From: Sphingomonas telluris
GTDB taxonomy: Bacteria; Pseudomonadota; Alphaproteobacteria; Sphingomonadales; Sphingomonadaceae
NCBI RefSeq assembly: GCF_022568775.1
Contig: NZ_JAKZHW010000001.1
Span: forward strand, 434,001 to 498,000
Length of the DNA stretch: 64,000 nt
Reading direction: 5' to 3'
Shown: positions 8,798 through 17,071 of the stretch, in pieces
Layout of the letters: every line of letters starts with the position of its first letter
Position numbering within the stretch: the first letter of the stretch is position 1
Made by a program: the position numbers and the translations under genes
Notes under the pieces: generated by a model
Databases searched by the model: none
What the model saw: the letters and a program-made list of their open reading frames with translations, nothing else
Told to the model about the DNA's origin: nothing

Positions 8798-9531
8798 CCA
8801 AGATCCGGGCAGACCAGCTGCTGGTTAGCCGCGGGCTGGCGGAGAGCCGGACCCGGGCACAGGCCCTCATCATGGCCGGTGCCGTGTTCAGCGGCGAGAA
8901 GAAGCTGACGAAGGCCGGCGACATGCTGGCCGAGGATGCGGCGTTGGAGGTGCGCGGCAAGGATCATCCGTGGGTCTCGCGAGGCGGCATCAAGCTCGAT
9001 CACGGGCTGACGCACTTCGCTTTCGATGTGGCAGACGCGACAGCGCTCGATGTCGGCAGCTCGACCGGCGGCTTTACGGACGTCCTGCTCTGCCGGGGCG
9101 CGGCGAAGGTCTACGCAGTGGATGTCGGGACGAACCAGCTGGCGTGGAAGCTTCGGCAGGATCCGCGCGTGATCGTCCATGAGCAGACGAACGCCCGCAA
9201 CCTGACCGCCAAGCTTCTGCCCGAGCCCGTCGATATCGTCGTGTGCGACGCCAGCTTCATCAGTCTCGCCAAGGTGCTCGAAGCGCCTCTCAAGCTCGCC
9301 AAACCCCGCGCGAAGCTCGTCGCGCTCGTGAAGCCGCAGTTCGAGGCCGGGCGCGAGGAAGTCGGCAAAGGCGGCGTCGTCAGGGACCCAGACGTGCACG
9401 AACGCGTCTGCACCGCGGCCAAAGACTGGGTTGCGTCGCAAGGTTGGGACGTGCTCGGCGTAACCCCGAGCCCGATCACGGGCCCGGAAGGCAATGTCGA
9501 ATTCCTGTTGGGAGCGGTAAAGAATGGCTGA
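8797..9531 (+). CDS. tlyA: TlyA-family rRNA methyltransferase/hemolysin with no canonical start codon
   Basis: Predicted SAM-dependent 2'-O-rRNA methyltransferase. An N-terminal S4 RNA-binding domain (KIRADQLLVSRGLAESRTRAQALI) is followed by an FtsJ-like methyltransferase: LDVGSSTGGFTDVLL (SAM site), AVDVGTNQL, VVCDASFISL, KPQFEAGREEVGKGGVVRD. The conserved protein begins right after the dxs stop, but the first ATG in frame is 8872, inside the S4 domain, and no ATG, GTG or TTG lies between 8683 and 8872. A ribosome site (AAGAGGTG, 8781-8788) stands before the S4 segment. I mark the CDS from the codon after the dxs stop; ATG 8872 would give a 219-residue protein without a complete S4 domain. 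It overlaps tspO by 8 bases. Confidence 0.8.
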   Translation, partial: AKIRADQLLVSRGLAESRTRAQALIMAGAVFSGEKKLTKAGDMLAEDAALEVRGKDHPWVSRGGIKLDHGLTHFAFDVADATALDVGSSTGGFTDVLLCRGAAKVYAVDVGTNQLAWKLRQDPRVIVHEQTNARNLTAKLLPEPVDIVVCDASFISLAKVLEAPLKLAKPRAKLVALVKPQFEAGREEVGKGGVVRDPDVHERVCTAAKDWVASQGWDVLGVTPSPITGPEGNVEFLLGAVKNG

Positions 9532-10042
9532 CCCGGTCGCGCGGCGTGATTGGTGGAAGATCGCGTTCATCACCGTTCCGGCGATCGTCCTTGCTGGATC
9601 GCTGAGCGGCTGGCTGTCGAACTCGGGCTACGGCAACCACTGGTTCGCGGCGCTTCTGAAACCGCCTTTCATGCCGCCCGGTTGGGCGTTCCCGGTGGCC
9701 TGGACCACGCTCTATGTCCTTATGGGTGTCTCGGTCGCGATGATCCTCGCCGAAGCGCAAGGTACGCTGCGCAAGTGGGGCCTCACGCTCTTCTTCGTGC
9801 AACTCGCCTTCAACTTCGCCTGGTCGCCGGTCTTCTTCGGAGCGCGCGACATCAAGCTCGGCGCGGCCGTCATCATGGTCATGCTGGTGCTTGCGGTCGG
9901 TGCCGCCGCGGTGTTCCGCCGCATTCGTCCGGTCGCCGGATGGCTGCTCGTACCATACCTGCTCTGGCTGTGCTTCGCCTGGGCGCTGAACACGAGCATC
10001 GACCGGCTGAATCCGGGTGCCGGTACGTCGCTCCTCGGCTGA
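9524..10042 (+). CDS. tspO: TspO/MBR-family tryptophan-rich sensory protein
   Basis: Five-helix membrane protein of 172 residues related to the mitochondrial translocator protein. Family marks are WFAALLKPPFMPPGWAFPVAW, YVLMGVS, QLAFNFAWSPVFFG and the terminal YLLWLCFAWALN. Bacterial TspO binds porphyrins and affects tetrapyrrole and photosynthesis or stress regulation. The ATG lies inside the end of tlyA (8-base overlap), so translation is coupled, although no functional link between the two is known. Confidence 0.92.
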   Translation: MADPVARRDWWKIAFITVPAIVLAGSLSGWLSNSGYGNHWFAALLKPPFMPPGWAFPVAWTTLYVLMGVSVAMILAEAQGTLRKWGLTLFFVQLAFNFAWSPVFFGARDIKLGAAVIMVMLVLAVGAAAVFRRIRPVAGWLLVPYLLWLCFAWALNTSIDRLNPGAGTSLLG

Positions 10043-10117
10043 CGTCTCCCGTTCGTCGAATATCCCGCGCCGGCCCCGATTCGTGATATAAGGCGCTCTG
10101 AAAGAGGGGTGTCGGAG

Positions 10118-11092
10118 ATGCGTGTTCTATCGGCCGTAGCGATTGTGGGCCTTTGCGCAGCCTTGCCGGCTGCCGCGCAGCCGACGAGGACCCAGCAATA
10201 CGACGCTGTGTCCAAGCCCGAAGCCGTCGACAGCCAGACGCAGGCGACCGACCTCAAGTTCAAGCAGGACGCCTACGACCGGATGACGGTCGCCGTGCGC
10301 GTGGCCGGTTATGGTCCCTACAGGTTCCTCATCGACACCGGCGCGGATCGGACCGCCATTTCGACGCAATTGGCGAGCCGCCTGCATTTGAAGGACGGCC
10401 GCAAGACGGTGCTGCATACCGTGACCGGTGAATCCTTGATCGGCACTGCGAACGTCCCGGTGCTCGACATGACGGCCAACCGGGTTCGCAATGTGGACGC
10501 CGCGCTTCTCGAATCCGAGCATATCGGCGCCGACGGTATACTCGGCCTGGATTCCCTACGGTCGCAGCGCATCCTCTTCGACTTCAAGCAGCAGACGCTG
10601 ACGATGGTGCCGGCGGACGCCAAGATGCCGGTCGACAAGGACACGATCGTCGTGACGGGCAGGGTCAAGAACGGCCGCCTGATCCTCGCCGACGCTTTGC
10701 TCGAAGGGCGCCAAGTCACCTTGGTTGTCGATACGGGCGCTCAGGTGTCGATCGGCAACGAGGCGCTCCGCCAGAAAATGAGCCGCGGTGGCAGGCTTAA
10801 GAGGGCGGTGCCGGTCGAGCTGCAGTCCGTGACCGGCGAGAAGCTGGTCGGCGAATATATGATGGTTCACGAGCTCAACGTGGGCGGCGTGACCATGAAG
10901 GACCTGCCGATCGTCTTCGCAAACTCCCACGCTTTCAAGCGCCTTGGCCTCGATTCCCGGCCCGCTCTGCTGCTCGGGATGAATGCCTTGCGGAGCTTCG
11001 ACAAGGTTTCGATCGACTTTGCCAAGAAGAAGCTTCGGGTCGTGCTTCCCGAGGAAGGTTCGCTAGAGCGGTCCGCTTTCGCGAAGCTCTGA
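10118..11092 (+). CDS. Exported retropepsin-like aspartic protease
   Basis: Predicted periplasmic protease of about 324 residues. A signal peptide (MRVLSAVAIVGLCAALPAAAQ) is followed by two pepsin-retropepsin-like halves, each with an active-site DTGA motif: FLIDTGADRTAIS and LVVDTGAQVSIG. The internal duplication suggests an intramolecular two-lobed enzyme, unlike the dimeric viral proteases. ATG 10118 is preferred over the in-frame GTG at 10109 because it starts the signal peptide directly and has GAGGGG upstream. It stands alone between tspO and ubiK. The substrate is unknown. Confidence 0.82.
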   Translation: MRVLSAVAIVGLCAALPAAAQPTRTQQYDAVSKPEAVDSQTQATDLKFKQDAYDRMTVAVRVAGYGPYRFLIDTGADRTAISTQLASRLHLKDGRKTVLHTVTGESLIGTANVPVLDMTANRVRNVDAALLESEHIGADGILGLDSLRSQRILFDFKQQTLTMVPADAKMPVDKDTIVVTGRVKNGRLILADALLEGRQVTLVVDTGAQVSIGNEALRQKMSRGGRLKRAVPVELQSVTGEKLVGEYMMVHELNVGGVTMKDLPIVFANSHAFKRLGLDSRPALLLGMNALRSFDKVSIDFAKKKLRVVLPEEGSLERSAFAKL

Positions 11093-11158
11093 CGAGGGGC
11101 CTACTGGCGAAGTCAGCACTGCTCCCCTATTTGGGCGCGTAGAGCTTCGGGGCAGGAC

Positions 11159-11177
11159 AGGCCGCGGAGGGCCTTTT
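11159..11177 (+). terminator. Weak terminator candidate before ubiK
   Basis: AGGCC (11159-11163) and GGCCT (11170-11174) form a 5-base stem with a 6-base loop, followed by TTTT. It lies between the protease gene and ubiK. The stem is short, so this could also be a chance pairing in the ubiK leader. Confidence 0.28.
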
Positions 11178-11196
11178 CGGCTTTGAGGAGAAGCAC

Positions 11197-11502
11197 ATGC
11201 AGTCCGAGAACAGGATGTTCGACGACTTCGTAAAGATGGTGAACGGCGTCGCAGGGACGATGGCCGGCATGGGCCGGGAGGCCGAATCCTCCATGCGCGA
11301 GAAGATGCGCGAATGGATGGCCGGCGCTGATTTCGTGAGCCGCGACGAGTTCGAGGCCGTGAAGGCAATGGCCGCCGCCGCACGCGACGAGAACGAAATC
11401 CTGAAGAGCCGCCTTGCAGCCCTTGAGGCGAAGGTTGCCGGTCCGGCAGCTGGAACCAAGCGCGCGTCCAAGCCCAAGGATAGCCCGGAGACCTCATCCT
11501 GA
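11197..11502 (+). CDS. ubiK: UbiK-family accessory factor (BMFP)
   Basis: Small coiled-coil protein of 101 residues. The start (MQSENRMFDDFVKMVNGVAG) and the segment FVSRDEFEAVKAMAAAARDENEILKSRLAALEAK match the BMFP/UbiK family. UbiK forms trimers that help assemble the cytoplasmic ubiquinone biosynthesis complex with UbiJ and bind membrane fatty acids. A strong GAGGAG lies 6 bases upstream of ATG. Its stop overlaps the predicted CTG start of the next gene (CTGA). Confidence 0.85.
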   Translation: MQSENRMFDDFVKMVNGVAGTMAGMGREAESSMREKMREWMAGADFVSRDEFEAVKAMAAAARDENEILKSRLAALEAKVAGPAAGTKRASKPKDSPETSS

Positions 11503-12008
11503 GCGACGAAGAAACCCAGGAAGAGCGGGACGACGGCGCTCCTATCGAGGTTCTCGAGCAATATTTCGAGGCGCGGGGCTGGGCGTGCGAGCGTTCGGCC
11601 GAGGGCGAGATCGTCGCCTCGGCGACCGGCAGCTGGACGCAGTACGAGCTGCGCGGCGTTTGGCGCCCGGAGGACCAGGTTCTGCAGTTCCTGGCCTTCC
11701 CGGACATCAAGGCGACGCCGGAAAAGCGCCAGGCCCTCTATGAGTCCCTCGGCCTCATCAACGAGCAGCTTTGGCTCGGGCATTTCGAAATGTGGTCCGG
11801 CTCGGGCCTCATCGTGTTTCGGCACGCGACCATCCTCGACACGCGCGAAAGCGACGGCCTAAGCCTCGACCAGGCTGAGGCCATCATCGAAGCCGCGATG
11901 GAAGAATGCGAGCGCTTCTATCCGGTCTTCCAGTTCGTCCTCTGGGGCGGAAAATCGCCGGGCGAAGCCATCGCCGCGGCGCTCATCGATACTCACGGGG
12001 AGGCTTAG
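11499..12008 (+). CDS. YbjN-domain protein, predicted CTG start
   Basis: Cytoplasmic protein of 169 residues with a YbjN domain, a fold shared with type III secretion chaperones. Characteristic parts are APIEVLEQYFEARGW, the tryptophan-rich strands (WTQYELRGVWRPEDQVLQFLAFPD), and LGLINEQLWLGHFEMWSGSGLIVFRH. The frame opens at 11484 and contains no ATG, GTG or TTG until 11790, near the end of the conserved domain. CTG at 11499 forms a 4-base CTGA overlap with the ubiK stop and has GGAG 8 bases upstream, so I take it as the start. The molecular function is unknown. Confidence 0.78.
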   Translation: MSDEETQEERDDGAPIEVLEQYFEARGWACERSAEGEIVASATGSWTQYELRGVWRPEDQVLQFLAFPDIKATPEKRQALYESLGLINEQLWLGHFEMWSGSGLIVFRHATILDTRESDGLSLDQAEAIIEAAMEECERFYPVFQFVLWGGKSPGEAIAAALIDTHGEA

Positions 12009-12010
12009 CC

Positions 12011-12847
12011 CTGACTCTCAATCCGATCTGGTTCGTCGGCTGCGGCAATATGTCCGGAGCCATGGTCGAAGGCTGGCGCCTTGCCGGGCTGGACCTGAGC
12101 AACGCCGTAGCGATCAGGCCGAGCGGCCGCCCGGTCGAAGGGCTTCGCGTCGTCACGAACTTCGCCGACGCGGGTCTGCCGCCGCGGCTGGTGATCCTCG
12201 GCGTCAAGCCGCAGCAGCTCGACGAGGTCGGGCCGAAGCTTGCCGGCTGGATCACGTCGAAGACGACTCTCGTCTCAATCCTGGCCGGTGTCGAAGCCAA
12301 GAGCCTGCGCGAGCGCTTTCCGAAGGCCGGCGTGATCGTTCGCGCCATTCCCAACCTTCCGGTTTCGATCCGCCGCGGCGTGATCGGCCTATACAGCGAG
12401 GAAGTCTCCGAGGAGCTCGGCTTCGAGCTTTCGCAGCTGTTCGCCATGCTGGGCTATGCGATGTGGAGCAGTAGCGAGAGCGCGCTCGCGGCGATCGGGT
12501 CCGTGGCTGGCGCCGGACCGGCCTATGTCGCACGCTTCATCGACGCGCTCGCCAAGGCGGGCGTCGACCGCGGCCTTACGCAGGAACTGGCGCAGACGGT
12601 TGCGCTGGAGACGGTGCTGGGTACCTCATGGATGGCGGCCACCACACAGGAGAGCATGGACGAGATGGTCCGGCGGGTCGCCAGTCCGAACGGCACGACC
12701 GAGGCTGGCCTCGCGGTTCTCAGCCGCGACGACGTCTTCGACAAGCTGATCACGCTGACGATCAGCGCAGCTTCGCGCCGCGGTTCCGAGCTTGCCGAAG
12801 AGGCGCGCCGCTCGTCGCTCCTCGCCGAGCCGCAGGGAACGGCATAG
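12011..12847 (+). CDS. proC: Pyrroline-5-carboxylate reductase, predicted CTG start
   Basis: Final enzyme of proline synthesis, reducing pyrroline-5-carboxylate with NAD(P)H. The Rossmann start WFVGCGNMSGAMVEGW lies just inside the N-terminus. VKPQQLDEV, RAIPNLPVSIRRGV and the C-terminal helical motif GSVAGAGPAYVARFIDALAKAGVDRGL follow, with VASPNGTTEAGLAVL near the end. Length 278 fits the family. The start must be near 12011: CTG there is preceded by GGGGAGG at 7 bases spacing and gives (M)TLNPIWFVG. The only upstream ATG (11906) would add 35 unrelated residues overlapping the YbjN gene. Confidence 0.9.
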   Translation: MTLNPIWFVGCGNMSGAMVEGWRLAGLDLSNAVAIRPSGRPVEGLRVVTNFADAGLPPRLVILGVKPQQLDEVGPKLAGWITSKTTLVSILAGVEAKSLRERFPKAGVIVRAIPNLPVSIRRGVIGLYSEEVSEELGFELSQLFAMLGYAMWSSSESALAAIGSVAGAGPAYVARFIDALAKAGVDRGLTQELAQTVALETVLGTSWMAATTQESMDEMVRRVASPNGTTEAGLAVLSRDDVFDKLITLTISAASRRGSELAEEARRSSLLAEPQGTA

Positions 12848-12918
12848 AGGCTGCGCCCCCCGCTCAAGTTGATTCAACCGGCCCGCTGCACTACGCCCGC
12901 AGACCCTGGGAAGGGCCA

Positions 12919-14025
12919 ATGATGATCGGCGAAATTGACGAAGTGAACGGAAAGAGCCTTGTCTTCGAACCGGCTGCAAAGCCCGTTCCCGCGGATGAAC
13001 GTGCGCGCCTCCTCGTAGACCCGGGCTTCGGACGCGTCTTCACCGATCACATGGCGATCATCGAATATGATGATCAGAAGGGCTGGCACGACGCGCGGAT
13101 CACGGCGCGCCAGTCGTTCGAGATGGATCCCGCGTCCCCCGTCCTGCACTATGCGCAGGAAATCTTCGAAGGGATGAAGGCGTACCGCCGTCCCAAAGGC
13201 GGCGCGGCGCTGTTCCGGCCTGACGCCAACGCGCGGCGCTTCGTGCAGTCGGCCATCCGCCTCGCGATGCCGCCATTGCCGGAAGAGATGTTCCTGGAGT
13301 CGATCCGCGAGCTGGTTCGAGCCGATCGCGAGTGGATTCCGGATACGGAAGATGGGTCGCTCTATCTGCGGCCCTTCATGATCGCGAGTGGCTCGTTCCT
13401 CGGCATGCGGTCGTCCACGCAATTCATCTACGCCGTGATCGCTTCCTCGGTCGGGTCCTATTTTAAGGACGCGCCGAGCCTGTCGCTGTGGGTGACGCGC
13501 GATTACGTCCGGGCCGTTCGCGGCGGTACCGGGGAAGCGAAGTGCGGCGGCAATTACGCCGGCAGCCTCATCGCCCAGGCTGAGGCCATCCGGAACGGCT
13601 GCGACCAGGTCGTCTTCCTCGATGCGATCGAGCACAAGTGGGTCGAAGAACTGGGCGGCATGAACGTCTTCTTCGTCTTTGACGACGGATCGATGCAGAC
13701 ACCGCCGCTCGATGGGACGATCCTGCACGGGGTGACGCGCGATTCGCTGCTCCGGCTGGCCCGCGACATGGGGCTGACCGTTCGCGAGGAGCTCTATTCG
13801 GTCGACCAGTGGAAGGCCGATGCCGAAAGCGGCCGCCTTACGGAGTCCTTCGCCTGCGGAACCGCGGCGGTCGTCACCCCGATCGGCAGCGTCAAAGGCG
13901 TGGACGGGGGTTTCACGATCGGTGGCCAGTCTTCAGGTCCACTGACAATGCGGCTGCGGTCAGCGCTGGTCGACATCCAGCGGGGCGACGCACCGGATCC
14001 CTACGGCTGGACCGAAATTATCTGA
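12919..14025 (+). CDS. ilvE: Branched-chain amino-acid aminotransferase
   Basis: PLP fold-type IV aminotransferase of 368 residues, interconverting leucine, isoleucine and valine with their 2-oxoacids. Marks include HYAQEIFEGMKAYR, LYLRPFMIASGSFLG, the PLP-lysine motif GGTGEAKCGGNYAGSLIAQ, VEELGGMNVFFV and ESFACGTAAVVTPIG. It starts at ATG 12919 with GGGAAGGG just upstream; a second ATG follows immediately. Its stop is 13 bases from that of the convergent DOPA-dioxygenase-like gene. Confidence 0.94.
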   Translation: MMIGEIDEVNGKSLVFEPAAKPVPADERARLLVDPGFGRVFTDHMAIIEYDDQKGWHDARITARQSFEMDPASPVLHYAQEIFEGMKAYRRPKGGAALFRPDANARRFVQSAIRLAMPPLPEEMFLESIRELVRADREWIPDTEDGSLYLRPFMIASGSFLGMRSSTQFIYAVIASSVGSYFKDAPSLSLWVTRDYVRAVRGGTGEAKCGGNYAGSLIAQAEAIRNGCDQVVFLDAIEHKWVEELGGMNVFFVFDDGSMQTPPLDGTILHGVTRDSLLRLARDMGLTVREELYSVDQWKADAESGRLTESFACGTAAVVTPIGSVKGVDGGFTIGGQSSGPLTMRLRSALVDIQRGDAPDPYGWTEII

Positions 14026-14038
14026 GATCGCCCCGCGG

Positions 14039-14383
14039 CTAACCCTCGGCAAAAATGTCGAGGTGCAGCGGTTCGCTCTCCCCGAACCAAATCACGTGCT
14101 CCGTGTGGTCGGACAGGTCGTAGCCCGTGCTCGCGTGTGCGAAGATCGTCAGCCCGTCCCGGTTCAACGCCATCCACTGCGCGAACTCCCCGAACTGCTC
14201 AGGACGGACGGTCAGCTGGCAGCTTCCGCGAGGGTGGGGGCCCACGGGATCGGTGTGGAAATGGCCCACCGGAACTCCGAACCGCTCGCGGGCGGCACGC
14301 GCAAGGCTTTGCGCACGATCGAGCTGGTCGGCGTCGAAATAGATGTGGGCGTGGAAGTCCCGGATGCCGAGCATGCGCGCCAT
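14039..14383 (-). CDS. DOPA 4,5-dioxygenase family protein
   Basis: Small protein of 114 residues of the DOPA 4,5-dioxygenase-like family (ferredoxin-like fold, non-heme metal). Conserved histidines appear in DFHAHIYFDADQ, PVGHFHTDPVGPHPRGSC and DLSDHTEHVIWFGE. Fungal members open the catechol ring of DOPA in betalain formation. Bacterial members are mostly uncharacterised, so the substrate here is unknown. It stands alone, convergent with ilvE and just left of tRNA-Gln. Confidence 0.82.
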   Translation of the reverse strand: MARMLGIRDFHAHIYFDADQLDRAQSLARAARERFGVPVGHFHTDPVGPHPRGSCQLTVRPEQFGEFAQWMALNRDGLTIFAHASTGYDLSDHTEHVIWFGESEPLHLDIFAEG

Positions 14384-14475
14384 TTAGCAGAAGACGCGCC
14401 AGACGCTAAGTTGGGGTTCCCTTGGGGGAAGTCGCGGCTATAAGCGCGCCTTCCCCGCATCGACGGGCCGCCTGC

Positions 14476-14550
14476 TGGGGCGTCGCCAAGTGGTAAGGCA
14501 CCGGTTTTTGGTACCGGCATTCGCAGGTTCGAATCCTGCCGCCCCAGCCA
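14476..14550 (+). tRNA. tRNA-Gln (anticodon UUG)
   Basis: Acceptor arms TGGGGCG (14476-14482) and CGCCCCA (14540-14546) pair perfectly, followed by discriminator G and encoded CCA (14548-14550). The anticodon stem CCGGT/ACCGG encloses the loop TTTTGGT, giving anticodon TTG (14508-14510) for CAA. The T arm GCAGGTTCGAATCCTGC is standard. It precedes the galactan-degradation genes by 43 bases. Confidence 0.97.
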
Positions 14551-14593
14551 GCACTTCCTCCAGCCGTTGACCGCGCGCCGATCTTGATATCGG

Positions 14594-17071
14594 ATGCGTT
14601 CGATGCCTCCATCGGACCTTCCCCTGCAGCGGCGCGAGTTCATTTCGGCGGTCGCCGGGACCTGCCTGATTGCCCATCGGCCAGCGTTCGCAAGCACAGC
14701 CGCCCCCGACGGAGCGCCGCAGCCGCGTCGAGTCACTCGTCTCGAAACAGGCTGGAAGTTCAGCCTCGGCCATGCCGTAGATGTCGAGCGCGACTTCGGT
14801 TTTGGCCGTGACCAGCGGACATTTGCAAAGGCGGGAGCGGGCACAGCCGACGCGACGCTGGCCAAGTTCGACGACCGCGTCTGGCAATCCGTGCGCGTGC
14901 CGCACGATTGGGCAGTCGCGTTGCCCTTCGCCGAACCGAAGTCGCCGCCTAAGGACCGCGCAGATGCCATGGCGGCGCACGGCTTCAAGGCCATTGGACG
15001 CGACTTCCCGCAGAACAGTATCGGCTGGTACCGCGTTACGCTTCCTGTCGGACCGGCCGACAAGGGCCAGTCGATCTGGCTCGAGTTCGACGGCGTCTTC
15101 CGCGACTGTATCGTCTTCGTGAACGGCTATGCCGCCGGAGGAAGCGCGAGCGGATACGCACCCTTCTGCGTCGATATCGCCGACTTCCTCGATTACGACG
15201 GCGGCCCGAACGTCCTGACGGTGCGCGTCGATGCGAGCCTCGGCGAGGGCTGGTTCTACGAGGGCGCCGGGATCTACCGTCATGTCGATCTGGTCCGCGC
15301 GGCGCCGGTGCACATTCCGCAGTGGGGAACCTTCGTCCGAAGCGAGCTCGGGTCCGGCCGCGCCCAGCTTCTGGTCACGACCGATGTCGTCAACGACGGG
15401 GCGGCGCCGGTCGAAGTGCTCCTCCGCCAGCAAATGTTCGACAGCCGCAAGCGCATCGTCGCGGAATGTGAGGACGCCCGCTTCACGCTCGCGCCGGGTC
15501 AACGAAGTGCGCAGGACGGCAGCACCTTCGTGGACGCGCCCTCGCTCTGGTCCCTCGAGAACCCCGATCTCTACACGATGGTGAGCGAGGTGATCGTTGC
15601 CGGGCAGGTAATCGACCGTGTCGAAACGCGCTTCGGGATCCGTAGCATTCGCTTCGACGCGGAGCGCGGCTTCTTCCTCAACGGCAAGCCGGTGAAGCTT
15701 CTCGGCACGTGCAACCATCACGACCATGCCGGCGTGGGCACCGCGATACCGGATGCGCTGCACGCGTGGCGCGTCGCGCAACTCAAGGAGATGGGCTCAA
15801 ACGCTTGGCGGAGCGCGCACAATCCGGCCGCGCAGGTTCTGCTCGATGCCTGCGACTCAATGGGAATGCTGATGATCGCGGAAGCGCGCCAGAACTCGAC
15901 CAGCGACGAGGCGCTTGGCGAAATCGAGCGGATGGTCTTGAGCTCGAGGAACCACCCGTGCGTGATCCTCTGGTCGCTCGGCAACGAGGAGCCGCACCAG
16001 GCGACCGAGCGGGGCGCGCGCATAAACGCAGAACTGGCCGCGCGCGTGAAGCGGCTCGACCCGACCCGTCAGAGCACCTTTGCGATGGACCAGGGTTGGG
16101 ACACGGGCGTCGGCCGCGTCGTGGACGTGCTCGGCTTCAACTACCGCACCGACAAGATCGAGGCGTATCACGGCAGGCACCCGGACCAGCCGGTCTACGG
16201 TTCGGAGACCGGAAGCACCGTCGCCACGCGCGGCGAATATACCAACGATCCGGCGCGCCACATTGTTCGCGCCTACGACACCGAGCATCCCTGGTGGGCC
16301 AGCACGGCCGAGGAGTGGTGGACCATCGTCGCCGAGCGCACGTACATCGCGGGCGGCTTTGTCTGGACGGGCTTCGACTATCGCGGCGAGCCAACGCCCT
16401 ACGCGGCCTTTCCGAGCGTTTCCTCGCAGTTCGGCATCCTCGACACCTGCGGCTTCCCGAAGGACAATTACTATTATTACCGCGCCTGGTGGCGGCCGGA
16501 TCAGCCGCTGGTGCACCTCTTGCCACATTGGAACTGGGCAGGGCGCGAGGGCCAGCCGATCGAGGTCTGGGCTCACGGCAATGCGGAAGAGGTGGAGTTG
16601 AAGCTCAACGGCCGCTCGCTCGGACGCAAGGGCATGCCTCGCAACCGCCATCTCGAATGGCAGGTGCCCTATGCTACGGGCCGGCTCGAGGCGATCGGTT
16701 ACAACGGGGGCAGGGTGGTCGCTCGCGACGTGCGCGAAACCAGCGGTCTTGCGCATGCTGTGAAGCTGAAGGTCGATCGGCGCATGGCGAAGGCCGGCGA
16801 CGTGGTCATCCTGAATGCCGAGGTAGTGGACTCGCGCGGGCGGCCGATGCCCACAGCTGATAACCTGCTGCGCTTTACCGTCGCCAACGGCGAGGTGATC
16901 GGCGTAGGCAACGGCAATCCCAACAGCGTAGAGCCTGACCTCGCCACCGAACGGCGTGCGTTCAACGGGCTCGCGCAGGCGATCGTCCGGATCAATCGGT
17001 CCGGGCCCGTCAATCTGGCGGTATCCAGTGCCGGGTTGGCCGGCTCGCGACTAAGGATCGTTGCCCTATGA
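14594..17071 (+). CDS. GH2 beta-galactosidase, exported
   Basis: Large glycoside hydrolase of 825 residues. The N-terminus has a twin-arginine-like signal (RREFISAVAG with a hydrophobic stretch). Domains in order are a sugar-binding GH2 jelly roll (about 90-220, with VRVPHDWAV), an immunoglobulin-like domain, and a TIM barrel with the acid/base Glu465 in WSLGNEEP and nucleophile Glu538 in YGSETGS. C-terminal beta domains follow (GRSLGRKG; later VIGVGNGNPNS). LLGTCNHHDHAG marks the beta-galactosidase branch. It overlaps the GH53 gene by ATGA, which points to beta-1,4-galactan as substrate: GH53 cuts the chain and GH2 releases galactose. Beta-mannosidase or glucuronidase activity is less likely. 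Confidence 0.88.
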   Translation: MRSMPPSDLPLQRREFISAVAGTCLIAHRPAFASTAAPDGAPQPRRVTRLETGWKFSLGHAVDVERDFGFGRDQRTFAKAGAGTADATLAKFDDRVWQSVRVPHDWAVALPFAEPKSPPKDRADAMAAHGFKAIGRDFPQNSIGWYRVTLPVGPADKGQSIWLEFDGVFRDCIVFVNGYAAGGSASGYAPFCVDIADFLDYDGGPNVLTVRVDASLGEGWFYEGAGIYRHVDLVRAAPVHIPQWGTFVRSELGSGRAQLLVTTDVVNDGAAPVEVLLRQQMFDSRKRIVAECEDARFTLAPGQRSAQDGSTFVDAPSLWSLENPDLYTMVSEVIVAGQVIDRVETRFGIRSIRFDAERGFFLNGKPVKLLGTCNHHDHAGVGTAIPDALHAWRVAQLKEMGSNAWRSAHNPAAQVLLDACDSMGMLMIAEARQNSTSDEALGEIERMVLSSRNHPCVILWSLGNEEPHQATERGARINAELAARVKRLDPTRQSTFAMDQGWDTGVGRVVDVLGFNYRTDKIEAYHGRHPDQPVYGSETGSTVATRGEYTNDPARHIVRAYDTEHPWWASTAEEWWTIVAERTYIAGGFVWTGFDYRGEPTPYAAFPSVSSQFGILDTCGFPKDNYYYYRAWWRPDQPLVHLLPHWNWAGREGQPIEVWAHGNAEEVELKLNGRSLGRKGMPRNRHLEWQVPYATGRLEAIGYNGGRVVARDVRETSGLAHAVKLKVDRRMAKAGDVVILNAEVVDSRGRPMPTADNLLRFTVANGEVIGVGNGNPNSVEPDLATERRAFNGLAQAIVRINRSGPVNLAVSSAGLAGSRLRIVAL

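Noticed and set aside
11906..12010. ATG 11906 as start of proC
   Set aside because: It would add 35 unrelated residues and overlap the YbjN-like gene by more than 100 bases; the ribosome site and conserved N-terminus point to 12011.
14551..14593. Integration site with repeated tRNA 3' end
   Set aside because: I saw no second copy of the tRNA-Gln 3' segment in the window and no integrase.
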